64,000 bases of DNA, taken from Salipiger abyssi (GTDB lineage: Bacteria > Pseudomonadota > Alphaproteobacteria > Rhodobacterales > Rhodobacteraceae). The translations under genes and the position numbers were made by a program. The stretch is from assembly GCF_017311415.1 (NCBI RefSeq), contig NZ_JAEKIS010000018.1, forward strand, positions 18,293 to 82,292, given 5' to 3'. The notes below the pieces were generated by a model. The model was not told the origin of the DNA. It did no database searches and was given only the letters and a program-made list of their open reading frames with translations. Shown piece after piece: positions 45,168 to 54,370 of the stretch. Positions within the stretch are counted from its first letter, which is position 1, and each line of letters begins with the position of its first letter.

Positions 45168-45995
45168 ATGACCGTTGCCGTAACAGCGCATGGCGCGCTG
45201 GACTATTTTCCGTGCCGCTATGGCCGATCGCGCGTGCTGTTCCGGGGGCCGCGCCGGTCGCTCGATGGACCATATGTCGGCTTTCTCGGCGGGACGGAGA
45301 CCTATGGGCGCTTCATCGAGACGCCGTTTCCGGCGCTGCTCGAGGCCGGGCTGGGCCAGCCCTGCGTGAATTTCGGCGTGATCAATGCCGGGCTCGACCT
45401 ATACCTGCACGACCCGGCGGTGCTGCATCTGGCCGAACGCGCCGATCTCTGCGTGCTCCAGATCATGGGCGCGCAAAACATGTCGAACCGCTACTACAGC
45501 GTGCATCCGCGCCGCAACGACCGCTTCCTGCGCGCCTCGGACCGGTTGCAAGCGCTTTACCCGGAGGTCGATTTCACCGAGTTCCACTTCAACCGCCACA
45601 TGCTCGGGCGGCTGCAAGCGCTCGCGCCGGAGCGCTTCACCGAGGTGGTCGAAGAGCTGCGCCTGGCTTGGGTGGCACGGATGAAACACCTGCTCACCAT
45701 CCTGCGCGGGCGGGTGCTTCTGCTCTATTTTGCCGAACATCCGCCATCGGAAAAACCGCTCATGGATCTCGACCGCGATCCGCTCTTCATCGACCGCACC
45801 ATGCTCGAGGCGCTGCGCCCGCGCGCCGCCGGGCTGATCGAGGCGCCACTTTCTGAGAGCGCGCGCATGCGCAGCACCACCGGCATGGTCTTCAGCGACT
45901 TCGAGTCCGACGCGGCCGCGGAACTGCTCGGCCCTGCGGCGCATGAAGAGGCCGCCGAGATCCTGCTGCCCCAGCTCTGCGACCTTCTGGACTGA
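45168..45995 (+). CDS. DUF6473 family protein
   Basis: A 275-residue cytoplasmic protein of the DUF6473 type known in Rhodobacterales. GALDYFPCRYGRSRVLFRGP, FLGGTETYGRFIETPFPALL and NFGVINAGLDLYL are the landmarks. The middle has QIMGAQNMSNRYYSVHPRRN. The fold may relate to GDSL-type hydrolases (the G-N-A-Gly pattern), but no full catalytic triad is clear. The ATG at 45168 follows AAAGGT; an in-frame GTG three codons earlier is possible. A terminator follows the stop. Confidence 0.75.
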   Translation: MTVAVTAHGALDYFPCRYGRSRVLFRGPRRSLDGPYVGFLGGTETYGRFIETPFPALLEAGLGQPCVNFGVINAGLDLYLHDPAVLHLAERADLCVLQIMGAQNMSNRYYSVHPRRNDRFLRASDRLQALYPEVDFTEFHFNRHMLGRLQALAPERFTEVVEELRLAWVARMKHLLTILRGRVLLLYFAEHPPSEKPLMDLDRDPLFIDRTMLEALRPRAAGLIEAPLSESARMRSTTGMVFSDFESDAAAELLGPAAHEEAAEILLPQLCDLLD

Positions 45996-45996
45996 C

Positions 45997-46016
45997 CCGG
46001 GGGTCGCCCGGTTTTT
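45997..46016 (+). terminator. Rho-independent terminator after DUF6473 gene
   Basis: CCGGG (45997-46001) and CCCGG (46007-46011) form a five-pair stem with a five-base loop, followed by five T. It starts two bases after the stop codon. Confidence 0.65.
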
Positions 46017-46170
46017 CAGCGCTTTGCCGCAAAGAGGGCCACGCCTGCCCGCCAATGCCGCGCTGCGGCGAGCCGACGCAGGTAAGGGTCATGGAATAAG
46101 TACAGAGGCTGCGTATAGCTGGACGGGACAGTTCAGCCGCGTCGTCACGGGCGCGGAAATGGAGACCCGT

Positions 46171-47562
46171 ATGCATATCGAAAACCGCACCTTCGACGAA
46201 CTCAAGGAAGGCGACAGCGCCGAGCTGCGCCGGCTGGTCACCGCCGACGACCTGCTGGCCTATGCCAATGTCTCGGGCAATCACAACCCGCTGCATATCT
46301 TCGATGAGGATGGCGATGGTGACGGCCGCCCCGAGGCGATGGCGCCCGGCTCCTTCATCGCGGCGCTGGTGGGGGCGGTGCTGGGCAATGTACTGCCCGG
46401 CGCCGGCACGCTCTACCGCGCGCAGAGCTGGGTGTTTCACGCCCGCATCTTCGCCGATGACGAGATCGTCATGCGGGTGACCGTGACCGGCAAGAACGAG
46501 CAGGACACCACCGTTACGCTGGCCACCGAGGTGCGCCGGGTCGCCGACGATGCGCTCGTGCTCTCCGGCGTGGCCGAGGTGCTCGCCCCGCGCCGCAAGG
46601 TCGAATACGACAGCCACGACCTGCCCGGCCTGATCGTGCAGCGCCACCGGCATTTCGAGAAATTCCTGAAAAAGGCCGAACCGCTGCCGGCGCTGAAAAC
46701 CGCCGTGGTCTGTCCCGACGAGCCGAACGCCCTGGGCGGCGCACTCAAAGCCCGCGATCATACGCTGATCGAGCCGATCCTGATCGGCGCGCGCGACAGG
46801 ATCGCCGAGGTGGCCCGCGCCATGGGCGTCTCGCTCGACGGGATCGAGATCGTCGAGGAACCGCTGGAGCGCAACGCCGCGCGGCGGGCGGTCGAGCTGG
46901 TGCATGAGGGCCGCGCGCAGGCGATCATGAAGGGCCATCTGCACACGGACATGCTGCTGCGCCCGATCCTCGACAAGCAGACCGGGCTGCGCATGGGTCG
47001 CCGCTTCACCCATATCTTCGTGATGGACGTGCCGGGCTATCCGCATCCGTTGCTGGTGACCGATGCCGCCATCAATATCGCTCCCGATCTCAAGACCAAG
47101 GTCGACATCACCCAGAACGCCATCGACCTGGCGATCTCGCTGGGCATGGAACAACCCAAAGTCGGCGTGCTCTCGGCGACCGAGACGGTCAACCCCGACA
47201 TCCCCTCCTCGATCGACGCGGCGCTCCTGTCGAAAATGGCCGATCGCGGCCAGATCACCGGCGGGCTGGTAGAGGGGCCGCTGGCGATGGACAACGCGGT
47301 CGACATCGCCGCCGCGCGCACCAAGGGCATCACCTCGGCGGTGGCCGGCCATGCCGACATCCTCGTGGCGCCCAATCTCGACGCGGGCAATATGCTGGCC
47401 AAGCAGCTCACCTATATCTCGCACGCCGAGGCCGCGGGCGTGGTGATGGGCGCGCGGGTGCCGGTGATCCTCAACAGCCGGGCCGATGACGACATGAGCC
47501 GCCTCGCCTCCTGCGCTGTCGCCGCGCTGCATCACGCCCGGATCAACGGCATCACCGGCTGA
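46171..47562 (+). CDS. MaoC-like hydratase / phosphate acyltransferase fusion protein
   Basis: A 463-residue two-domain protein. Residues about 1-140 form a MaoC hot-dog hydratase domain (VSGNHNPLHIFDEDG carries the catalytic Asp/His pair and MAPGSFIAALVGAVLG follows). Residues about 170-460 form a phosphate acetyl/butyryltransferase domain (HTLIEPILIGARD, MKGHLHTDMLLRPIL, VTDAAINIAPDL, SADRGQITGGLVEGPLAMDN in part). Such fusions are annotated as bifunctional enoyl-CoA hydratase/phosphate acetyltransferase. It may convert acyl-CoA to acyl-phosphate. The ATG at 46171 follows GGAG; an ATG at 46159 is less well placed. Confidence 0.85.
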   Translation: MHIENRTFDELKEGDSAELRRLVTADDLLAYANVSGNHNPLHIFDEDGDGDGRPEAMAPGSFIAALVGAVLGNVLPGAGTLYRAQSWVFHARIFADDEIVMRVTVTGKNEQDTTVTLATEVRRVADDALVLSGVAEVLAPRRKVEYDSHDLPGLIVQRHRHFEKFLKKAEPLPALKTAVVCPDEPNALGGALKARDHTLIEPILIGARDRIAEVARAMGVSLDGIEIVEEPLERNAARRAVELVHEGRAQAIMKGHLHTDMLLRPILDKQTGLRMGRRFTHIFVMDVPGYPHPLLVTDAAINIAPDLKTKVDITQNAIDLAISLGMEQPKVGVLSATETVNPDIPSSIDAALLSKMADRGQITGGLVEGPLAMDNAVDIAAARTKGITSAVAGHADILVAPNLDAGNMLAKQLTYISHAEAAGVVMGARVPVILNSRADDDMSRLASCAVAALHHARINGITG

Positions 47563-47571
47563 TCCCGCATT

Positions 47572-47594
47572 GGGTGGGCGATCCTTGCCCACCC
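47572..47594. repeat. REP-like palindrome, variant
   Basis: GGGTGGGC (47572-47579) and GCCCACCC (47587-47594) form an eight-base inverted repeat around GATCCTT. It lies 9 bp after the phosphotransacetylase stop and differs from the main REP-like family in the centre. Confidence 0.55.
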
Positions 47595-47645
47595 TCCCCC
47601 TCTCTTTCCGGCCCGGAACCGCACCGAAATTCATTGCTGCCCGCT

Positions 47646-47673
47646 CCATATTTTATTATTTCATGAAATATGG
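47646..47673. promoter_or_regulatory. ArsR-type operator overlapping the arsR start codon
   Basis: An inverted repeat CCATATTT (47646-47653) and AAATATGG (47666-47673), with inner palindrome TTTCATGAAA, in very A/T-rich DNA amid GC-rich surroundings. The right arm contains the proposed ATG at 47670. ArsR-family repressors bind such imperfect 12-2-12-type palindromes, so binding would block both transcription and translation of the operon. Confidence 0.65.
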
Positions 47674-48518
47674 AAATGATTCGATTCACCCAACTCGGCA
47701 CCCTCAGCCACCCGCAGCGGATGGCCGTCTTCCGCCTGCTCCTGCGCCGCTATCCCGACGCGGTGCCGGCAGGCGAGATCGGCGCGGCATTGGAACTGAA
47801 GGCCAGCACCGCCTCGGTCTACCTCTCCGCGCTGCGCGAGGCCGGGCTGATCGCCCAGACCCGTGACGGCCGGTCGCTGCTCTACCGGGCGGATGTCGGC
47901 GCGATGCGCGGGCTGATCGGGTTTCTCTTCGACGATTGCTGCCACGGGCGGCCCGATCTTTGCCCGCCGCAGCCCTCCGATGCCACGCAAGGAGGCGCCG
48001 CCATGCCCCCCCGCAAGTACAATGTGCTGTTCATCTGCACCGGCAATTCCGCCCGCTCGATCATCGCCGAGACGCTGCTGCGCGCCCTCGCCGGCACCCG
48101 GTTCAATGCCTATTCCGCCGGCACGCAGCCCCAGTCCGAACTGAACCCCGTCGCCCTGGCGATGCTGGAGGACAAAGGCCTGCCGACGGCCAGCTTGCGC
48201 GCCAAGCATGTGTCGGAATTCTGGGCTGCGGACGCGCCGAAGATGGATTTCGTCTTCACCGTCTGCGACCGTGCCGCGAACGAGGATTGCCCCGCCTGGG
48301 CCGGCCAGCCGATCAGCGCCCATTGGGGGCTGCCCGATCCGGTAAGGGCGACGGGCACCGACGCGGAAAAACGCCTCGCCTTCCAGCAGGTCTTCGGCAT
48401 GCTGAAACACCGGCTCACGGCCTTCACCGCCCTGCCGCTCGACACGCTCGACCGGATTTCCCTGCAACATGCCGTCGACCGCATCGGCCATCCCGACACC
48501 GAGGACCACACGCAATGA
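47670..48518 (+). CDS. arsR-arsC: ArsR repressor fused to arsenate reductase (LMW-PTP type)
   Basis: A 282-residue fusion. Residues about 1-95 form an ArsR winged helix ([30 protein letters not shown]) with Cys90, Cys91 and Cys98 in [12 protein letters not shown] as likely As(III) ligands. Residues 112-282 form an arsenate reductase: P-loop [15 protein letters not shown] with Cys123, redox Cys in [11 protein letters not shown], and the aspartate [10 protein letters not shown] Shine-Dalgarno AAGGAGG (47989-47995) stands seven bases before an in-frame ATG at 48003, so ArsC may also be made alone. A later ATG (47676) is an alternative start. GAPDH follows with overlap. Confidence 0.9.
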   Translation: MEMIRFTQLGTLSHPQRMAVFRLLLRRYPDAVPAGEIGAALELKASTASVYLSALREAGLIAQTRDGRSLLYRADVGAMRGLIGFLFDDCCHGRPDLCPPQPSDATQGGAAMPPRKYNVLFICTGNSARSIIAETLLRALAGTRFNAYSAGTQPQSELNPVALAMLEDKGLPTASLRAKHVSEFWAADAPKMDFVFTVCDRAANEDCPAWAGQPISAHWGLPDPVRATGTDAEKRLAFQQVFGMLKHRLTAFTALPLDTLDRISLQHAVDRIGHPDTEDHTQ

Positions 48519-49513
48519 CCACCTACGCCCTGAACGGGCTTGGCCGCATGGGCAAGCTCGCACTCCGCCCGCTGCTCGAAAGCGGCGCAGAGATCGCCTG
48601 GATCAACGACGCGGTGGGCGATGCCGCGATGCATGCGCATCTGCTGGAATTCGACACGGTGCACGGGCGCTGGCCCGCCGCGTTTTCCCACGATGCGGGC
48701 AGCGTCACCATCGACGGCACCCGCCTGCCCGTGCATGGCGAAAAACACATCGAGGATCTGCCGCTCGACGGGATCGACGTGGTGATCGACTGCACCGGCG
48801 TCTTCAAGACCGAGGCCAGGCTCGCCCCCTATTTCGCCGCCGGCGTCAAGAAGGTCGTGGTCTCGGCACCGGTCAAGGACGGCCCCACCGCCAATATCGT
48901 CTATGGCGTCAACAACGACGCCTACAACCCGGCGCAACATCACATCGTGACGGCGGCGAGCTGCACCACCAATTGCCTCGCCCCGGTGGTCAAGGTGGTG
49001 CACGAGACCCTCGGCATCAAACACGGCATGATCACAACGATCCACGACGTGACCAACACCCAGATCATCGTCGACCGGCCCGCCAAGGATCTGCGCCGCG
49101 CCCGTTCGGCGCTGAATTCGCTGATCCCCACCACCACCGGCAGCGCCACCGCGATCACGCTGATCTACCCCGAGCTCACAGGCAAGCTGAACGGCCACGC
49201 GGTGCGCGTGCCGCTGCTCAACGCCTCGCTCACCGATTGCGTCTTCGAGCTCGAACGCGCCACCAGTGCCGAAGAGGTCAACGCGCTCTTCAAACAGGCC
49301 GCCGAAGGCCCGCTCAGGGGCATTCTCGGCTATGAGGAGCGTCCGCTGGTGAGCTGCGACTACGTGAACGACCCGCGCTCCAGCATCCTCGACGCGCCCT
49401 CGACCATGGTCACCGACGGCACCCAGCTCAAGCTCTACGCCTGGTATGACAATGAATGGGGCTATGCCAACCGGCTCGCCGATGTGGCGCGGATGGTCGG
49501 CGCCTCGCTCTGA
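48515..49513 (+). CDS. arsenic-operon glyceraldehyde-3-phosphate dehydrogenase
   Basis: A 332-residue [23 protein letters not shown] is the NAD-binding start, [14 protein letters not shown] carries the catalytic Cys, and [18 protein letters not shown] closes the domain. In arsJ operons GAPDH uses arsenate instead of phosphate to make 1-arseno-3-phosphoglycerate, which ArsJ exports; this is established for the Pseudomonas and related operons. The ATG overlaps the ArsR-ArsC stop (ATGA). It is therefore an accessory paralogue rather than the glycolytic gapA, which is expected elsewhere. Confidence 0.92.
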   Translation: MTTYALNGLGRMGKLALRPLLESGAEIAWINDAVGDAAMHAHLLEFDTVHGRWPAAFSHDAGSVTIDGTRLPVHGEKHIEDLPLDGIDVVIDCTGVFKTEARLAPYFAAGVKKVVVSAPVKDGPTANIVYGVNNDAYNPAQHHIVTAASCTTNCLAPVVKVVHETLGIKHGMITTIHDVTNTQIIVDRPAKDLRRARSALNSLIPTTTGSATAITLIYPELTGKLNGHAVRVPLLNASLTDCVFELERATSAEEVNALFKQAAEGPLRGILGYEERPLVSCDYVNDPRSSILDAPSTMVTDGTQLKLYAWYDNEWGYANRLADVARMVGASL

Positions 49514-49578
49514 CATACCCCTTTCATCTTTCTGAAAAATACTCCCCTCCAACGCCGCCACCCAAAGGACCGCCCGAC

Positions 49579-50847
49579 ATGCCGACCGACCGAGCCAACG
49601 GGCTTGCCGCCTATGTGGCGGTGACCGCCGCCTACTGGGCGTTTATGCTCACCGACGGCGCGCTGCGCATGCTGGTGCTGCTGCATTTCCACACGCTGGG
49701 CTTTTCACCGGTGCAGCTCGCCTATCTCTTCGTGCTCTACGAGATCGCCGGCGTGGTCACCAACCTCTCGGCGGGCTGGATCGCGGCGCGGTTCGGACTG
49801 ACCGCGACGCTCTATGCCGGGCTGACGCTCCAGGTCGTGGCGCTGCTGGCGCTGGCGCGGCTGGATCCGACCTGGGCCATCGGCGCCTCGGTGGCCTATG
49901 TGATGCTGGTGCAGGGCGCGTCCGGCGTGGCCAAGGATCTCGCCAAGATGTCCTCGAAATCGGCGGTGAAGCTCTTGGCGCCCAAGGGCGGCGACGGGCT
50001 TTTCCGCTGGGTGGCGCTGCTGACCGGCTCCAAGAACGCGGTGAAGGGGCTGGGCTTTTTGCTCGGCGCGGCGCTGCTGGGGCTCGCGGGCTTCGTGCCC
50101 TCGGTGCTGGGCATGGCGGCGGTGCTGGCGGCGATCCTGATCGCGGTCGTGCTGCGCATGCCCTCCGGCCTGCCGGCGGGCCGCAAGGACGCGACCTTCC
50201 GCGAGGTCTTTTCCAAGAACCGCAACGTCAACTGGCTGAGCCTCTCGCGGGTGTTTCTCTTTGGCGCGCGCGACGTGTGGTTCGTGGTCGGCATCCCGAT
50301 CTATTTCTACGCGGTGCTGTCGGACGGCTCCGAGGCCGGCAACCGCATGGCGTTTTTCGTGATCGGCAGCTTCATGGCGGTCTGGATCATCCTTTACGGC
50401 GCGGTGCAGGCGGCGGCGCCGAAACTGCTGCACGCACGGGCGCGCGGCGCGGCCGCCATCGTCGCCGATGCCAAAACCTGGGCACTGGCGCTGAGCGTGG
50501 TGCCGCTGGCACTGGCGCTGCTTACTCTCACTGCGGGCAGCCCCGCGCCTTGGCTGACCGCCCTGCTTGTGGCCGGGCTGCTGGTCTTCGGCGCGATCTT
50601 CGCGGTGAATTCGGCGCTGCATTCCTACCTGATCCTCGCCTTCACCGAGGACAGGCGGGTGACGATGGATGTGGGCTTTTACTACATGGCGAACGCGGCG
50701 GGGCGGCTCATGGGCACAGTGCTGTCCGGGGCAAGCTATCAGCTCGGTGGCCTGCCGCTCTGCCTCGGCACAGCGGCGGCGATGGTCGCGCTCAGCGCCT
50801 GGGGCGCGGGCCATTTGCGCGCCGAGCCCGCCGCACGGCCCGCCTGA
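49579..50847 (+). CDS. arsJ: organoarsenical exporter ArsJ (MFS)
   Basis: A 422-residue MFS transporter with about twelve membrane helices. The N-terminus (YVAVTAAYWAFMLTDGALRM), the cytoplasmic ASGVAKDLAKMSSKSAVKLL segment and LFRWVALLTGSKNAVKGLGF are typical of ArsJ. It exports 1-arseno-3-phosphoglycerate made by the upstream GAPDH, which breaks down outside the cell to release arsenate. It lies 65 bp after the GAPDH gene. It converges with fliG, whose stop is 9 bp away. Confidence 0.92.
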   Translation: MPTDRANGLAAYVAVTAAYWAFMLTDGALRMLVLLHFHTLGFSPVQLAYLFVLYEIAGVVTNLSAGWIAARFGLTATLYAGLTLQVVALLALARLDPTWAIGASVAYVMLVQGASGVAKDLAKMSSKSAVKLLAPKGGDGLFRWVALLTGSKNAVKGLGFLLGAALLGLAGFVPSVLGMAAVLAAILIAVVLRMPSGLPAGRKDATFREVFSKNRNVNWLSLSRVFLFGARDVWFVVGIPIYFYAVLSDGSEAGNRMAFFVIGSFMAVWIILYGAVQAAAPKLLHARARGAAAIVADAKTWALALSVVPLALALLTLTAGSPAPWLTALLVAGLLVFGAIFAVNSALHSYLILAFTEDRRVTMDVGFYYMANAAGRLMGTVLSGASYQLGGLPLCLGTAAAMVALSAWGAGHLRAEPAARPA

Positions 50848-50856
50848 CGCTCGGCA

Positions 50857-51909
50857 TCACTCCTCCTCGTCATCGGGGTCGCGTAGGTCGATCTCGCCGG
50901 TGGTGACCAGATCGCGGATCGCCGAGACCACCTGGTTCATCGCCGCCTCGCCCTTCTTGGCGCCCACGCTCATGCCCGCCGCATCCTCGCGCAGGCTGCC
51001 CGCCATACGTTTCGACATGTTCTCGAGCAGGAATTCCGCCGCCGCCAGATCCACCTCCGACTGCGCCGCGGCAATGGCCTGGGTCAGCACATCCGCTGGC
51101 ACGTCGCGGGTGATCTTGGGCACATCCGCTTTTTTCAGCCGGTCGGGAATATTGGCGAAGGTGAAGATCGCCTTGCGCACCGCCTCGGCAAATTCCCGGT
51201 CGGTCTCCTCCAGCCCCTCCAGCACCTCGTCGCGTTTGGCGCTGGCGGCATAGTTAAGAATCGCACCGACCCGCTCGTCGGGCTTTTTCTCGAAGGCCTT
51301 GAGCGGCTCGGCGTCGAGCTGCGCGGCAAGGCTCAGCCCGATCCGGTCCACCGCCTCCGGGCTGACCCCGGCGGTCATCGAGATCGCATAGGAGATCCGC
51401 CGCGCCCGGTCGCCGGGCAGCCGCGCCAGCACGCGCGCGGCCTTGGCGGTATCGATCTTCGACATCATCACCGCTGCAATCTCCGTCGCCTCGCCCAGCA
51501 CCAGCTGTTCGATCCGCTCCTCATCGAGCTTGTTGATCCGCTCCCATGGATCGCCGGTCTGGCGCACGCCGGCCTCCTTGCGCAGCCGCGCGGCGGTGCG
51601 ATGGCTGATCTTGCCGTCGAGTGCCGAAAGCGCGCCGGCCATATCGCCGGGGAAAGACAGGCCGACCGAAGACAGCTCCTCGGAAAACTCCTCGATCACC
51701 GTGTTCAGCGTTTCACGGTCGACATAGCGCATGCGCCCGAGCTGCTGCGTCAGTTCCGCCTGCAAATCGTCGGGCAGCGACGAGAGCGGTATATCGGCGT
51801 TCTCGTTGAGCAAAAATTGCACGATGATCGCCGCCTTGGCCCGGCGTGTCAGCGGCGGGCGCGGCGCAACCGGACCCGGCAAGGCGGCGATGGGGGACAG
51901 ATTCGACAT
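50857..51909 (-). CDS. fliG: flagellar motor switch protein FliG
   Basis: A 350-residue FliG. The N-terminal domain has LTRRAKAAIIVQFLLNENAD, the middle has DLDEERIEQLVLGEAT-like NKLDEERIEQLVLGEA, and the C-terminal domain has the torque-helix region with ADVPKITRDVPADVLTQAI and MSKRMAGSLREDAAGM. It is part of the rotor ring at the cytoplasmic face. No other flagellar gene is in the window, so it is detached from the main cluster. The acidic end reads EIDLRDPDDEEE. It is convergent with arsJ. Confidence 0.9.
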   Translation of the reverse strand: MSNLSPIAALPGPVAPRPPLTRRAKAAIIVQFLLNENADIPLSSLPDDLQAELTQQLGRMRYVDRETLNTVIEEFSEELSSVGLSFPGDMAGALSALDGKISHRTAARLRKEAGVRQTGDPWERINKLDEERIEQLVLGEATEIAAVMMSKIDTAKAARVLARLPGDRARRISYAISMTAGVSPEAVDRIGLSLAAQLDAEPLKAFEKKPDERVGAILNYAASAKRDEVLEGLEETDREFAEAVRKAIFTFANIPDRLKKADVPKITRDVPADVLTQAIAAAQSEVDLAAAEFLLENMSKRMAGSLREDAAGMSVGAKKGEAAMNQVVSAIRDLVTTGEIDLRDPDDEEE

Positions 51910-51997
51910 CGGGAACCGCTCCGTTCTGGTTCCCCAGAGCTACCGCGCCCAGGTTAACGAAGCCTCACCGCCAGGCCTCCCCCGCCCACTCCACACG

Positions 51998-52023
51998 AAA
52001 AAGGCGGCCTCGGCGGGCCGCCT
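51998..52023 (-). terminator. Rho-independent terminator after small exported peptide gene
   Basis: On the minus strand AGGCGGCC and GGCCGCCT form an eight-pair stem with a six-base loop (52002-52023), followed by TTTTT. It ends about 25 bp after the peptide gene. Confidence 0.8.
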
Positions 52024-52048
52024 CTTCCGGTGTCACGATGTGTCGCTG

Positions 52049-52204
52049 TCAGCCCGAGACCAGCTTGCAAGTGCCGGTGGCCGTGTCGAGCACCATGCCG
52101 CTGGAGCAGGAGATCTTGACCTCCTCGTGCCCGGTGCAGGCGGCGCCCGCCGCGAGGGGGGCCAGAACGAGGGCGGTGGCGGTCAGAAGGGTCTTGATCG
52201 TCAT
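52049..52204 (-). CDS. small exported Cys-containing protein (51 aa)
   Basis: A 51-residue protein with a signal peptide (MTIKTLLTATALVLAPLAAGA) and a mature part of only about 30 residues that contains three Cys (ACTG, ISCSS, GTCKLV). The segment CSSGMVLDTATGTCKLVSG recalls the small chitin-binding or adhesin-like peptides common downstream of purB in Rhodobacteraceae, as I recall them. The ATG at 52204 has GGAGG-like GAGGACGCCTC upstream. A terminator follows. Periplasmic or surface location expected, function unknown. Confidence 0.65.
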   Translation of the reverse strand: MTIKTLLTATALVLAPLAAGAACTGHEEVKISCSSGMVLDTATGTCKLVSG

Positions 52205-52388
52205 GAGGCGTCCTCCGTTTGCATATCCGGAAAGGGTAGCACGGGTTGACGCAACGGCAAAAAGATTCCCGAAACGGCCGGCGGTCACGAGGGCGTGAGC
52301 GCCGCATTCCGCGCCGCGCCCCCTGCGTCTTCTCCTGCAATAGTACGCCTGCCCGGCGGCACCATCCGCGCCGAGGGCAGGCACGCGA

Positions 52389-53696
52389 TCAATCCTCGCC
52401 AAAGACCCGCTTGAAGATCGTGTCCACATGCTTGGTGTGATAGCCCATGTCGAATTTCTCGTTGATGCCGTCGACACCGAGCGCCTTGACCACCTCTTCG
52501 TCGGCCAGCAGCAGCTCGCGGAAATCGAGACGTTCCTCCCAGACCTTGAGCGCGTTGCGCTGCACCATGGCATAGGCATCCTCGCGCGATACGCCGGCCT
52601 GGGTCAGCGCCAGCAGCACTCGCTGCGACATCACCAGCCCGGGGAACTTGTTCATATTGTCGAGCATGTTCTGCGGATAGATGATCATCTTATCCACAAC
52701 GCCCGCGAGACGGTTCAGCGCGAAATCGAGGGTAATCGTCGCATCCGGGCCGATGCCGCGCTCCACGGAGGAATGCGAGATATCGCGCTCGTGCCAGAGC
52801 GCCACATTCTCCAGCGCCGGGATCACCGTCATGCGCACCAGCCGGGCAAGGCCGGTGAGGTTCTCGGTCAGCACCGGGTTTTTCTTGTGCGGCATCGCCG
52901 AGGAGCCCTTCTGGCCCATGGAGAAGAACTCGGCCCCCTCCAGCACCTCGGTGCGCTGCATGTGGCGGATCTCGATGGCGACGTTCTCGATCGACGAGGC
53001 GATCACGCCCAGCGTGGCAAAGAACATCGCGTGGCGGTCGCGCGGGATCACCTGCGTGCTGATCGGCTCGGGGCGCAGGCCGAGCTTTTCGCAGACATGC
53101 TCCTCGACCGCCGGGTCGATATTGGCAAAGGTGCCGACCGCGCCGGAAATCGCGCCGGTGGCGATCTCGTAGCGGGCCTTTTCCAGGCGGTTCCGGTTGC
53201 GGTCCATCTCGGCATAGAAACGCGCGAAGGTGAGCCCCATCGTGGTGGGCTCCGCATGGATGCCGTGCGAGCGGCCCACGCGCACGGTGTCCTTGTGCTC
53301 GTAGGCGCGTTTCTTCAGCGCCGCGAGCACCTTGTCCACGCCCTCCAGCAGGATGTCGGCGGCGCGCACGAGCTGCACGTTCAGGCAGGTGTCGAGCACG
53401 TCCGAGCTGGTCATGCCCTGATGCACAAAGCGCGCCTCCTCGCTGCCCACATGCTCGGCGAGATGGGTCAGGAAGGCGATGACATCGTGCTTGGTGACCG
53501 CTTCGATCTCGTCGATGCGGGCGACATCGAACTCCACATCCTTGGCCTTCCACACGGCCTCGGCATTCTCTTTCGGGATGACACCGAGGGCGGCCTGCGC
53601 GTCGCAGGCATGCGCCTCGATCTCGTACCAGATGCGAAACTTGGTAGCGGGGTCCCAGATCGCGGTCATCTCGGGGCGGGCGTAACGGGGGATCAT
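52389..53696 (-). CDS. purB: adenylosuccinate lyase
   Basis: A 435-residue fumarase/aspartase-superfamily enzyme that acts twice in purine synthesis (SAICAR to AICAR, and adenylosuccinate to AMP). The N-terminal IPRYARPEMTAIW is typical. HQGMTSSDVLDTCLNVQL and RSHGIHAEPTTMGLTFA hold substrate-binding residues. The flexible signature loop GSSAMPHKKNPVLTENL contains the catalytic Ser. The ATG at 53696 follows AGGACAGCCG. The small exported-peptide gene lies downstream on the same strand, about 185 bp away. Confidence 0.96.
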   Translation of the reverse strand: MIPRYARPEMTAIWDPATKFRIWYEIEAHACDAQAALGVIPKENAEAVWKAKDVEFDVARIDEIEAVTKHDVIAFLTHLAEHVGSEEARFVHQGMTSSDVLDTCLNVQLVRAADILLEGVDKVLAALKKRAYEHKDTVRVGRSHGIHAEPTTMGLTFARFYAEMDRNRNRLEKARYEIATGAISGAVGTFANIDPAVEEHVCEKLGLRPEPISTQVIPRDRHAMFFATLGVIASSIENVAIEIRHMQRTEVLEGAEFFSMGQKGSSAMPHKKNPVLTENLTGLARLVRMTVIPALENVALWHERDISHSSVERGIGPDATITLDFALNRLAGVVDKMIIYPQNMLDNMNKFPGLVMSQRVLLALTQAGVSREDAYAMVQRNALKVWEERLDFRELLLADEEVVKALGVDGINEKFDMGYHTKHVDTIFKRVFGED

Positions 53697-53811
53697 CGGC
53701 TGTCCTCGGCTTGCATGGGCGTCGCGCGCGTCATAGGGCGTGCGGCGCGGGGCGGCAAGGGTCCGAGGGGTGACGACGCCTCCGCACAAAGGTACTGCCC
53801 CTGTTTGGCGT

Positions 53812-54240
53812 ATGAGAGAAAGCGAGGCGGTATTGGTCGATCTGGACGCGTTTTTCGGAGAATGGCGGCTGGAGCGGGAGATCCGCCATCACGACGGCAG
53901 CACCGCGCGGTTCGAGGGAACCGCGCTCTGGATCCCCAAGGGGATGGGCGCGCATAATATCGAGCGCGGCACGCTGGTCATGCCGCAGGCTCGCTATAGC
54001 GCCGAGCGCCGATACCGCTGGGACCGGGCGCTGCGGGTGCATTTCGAGGACGGTCGGTTCTTTCACCAGGTTCCCGCAGAGGGCGGCGCGGCACAGCATT
54101 GGTGCGATCCTGACCGGTACGAGGTGTTGTACGATTTCAAAGCCTGGCCGGCCTGGACGGCGCGCTGGCATGTTTCGGGGCCGCGAAAGGACTATGTCCT
54201 GGTGTCGCGCTACGTCCGGCCGGTAGCGCCAAAGCTCTGA
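53812..54240 (+). CDS. DUF6314 family protein
   Basis: A 142-residue soluble protein. DLDAFFGEWRLEREIRHHDG, RFEGTALWIP, ERRYRWDRALRVHFEDGRFF and a C-terminal DYVLVSRYVR form a small beta-barrel typical of the DUF6314 group, which resembles lipocalin-like domains. No signal peptide. The ATG at 53812 is chosen, with no strong Shine-Dalgarno; GTG starts slightly upstream are possible. It diverges from purB. Confidence 0.75.
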   Translation: MRESEAVLVDLDAFFGEWRLEREIRHHDGSTARFEGTALWIPKGMGAHNIERGTLVMPQARYSAERRYRWDRALRVHFEDGRFFHQVPAEGGAAQHWCDPDRYEVLYDFKAWPAWTARWHVSGPRKDYVLVSRYVRPVAPKL

Positions 54241-54370
54241 CATTTCCGGGGCTTGCCGGTTTGTATACTTTCGCATTCCCTTAACTCACTGAAATGAAAT
54301 AAGAAATTTCTTTACTTTGGGCCGCGCACTTGTAGTTTGCCGCGACACATGTCGTTGCAGGACCGCCCCG

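Noticed and set aside
45892..47649. Minus-strand open frame of 585 codons over the MaoC-phosphotransacetylase gene
   Set aside because: Antisense shadow of a well-supported gene; composition typical of reverse-strand translation of GC-rich DNA.
52340..52388. GC-rich inverted repeat after purB as a terminator
   Set aside because: The stem is plausible but no T-run follows on the minus strand, so termination there is unsupported.
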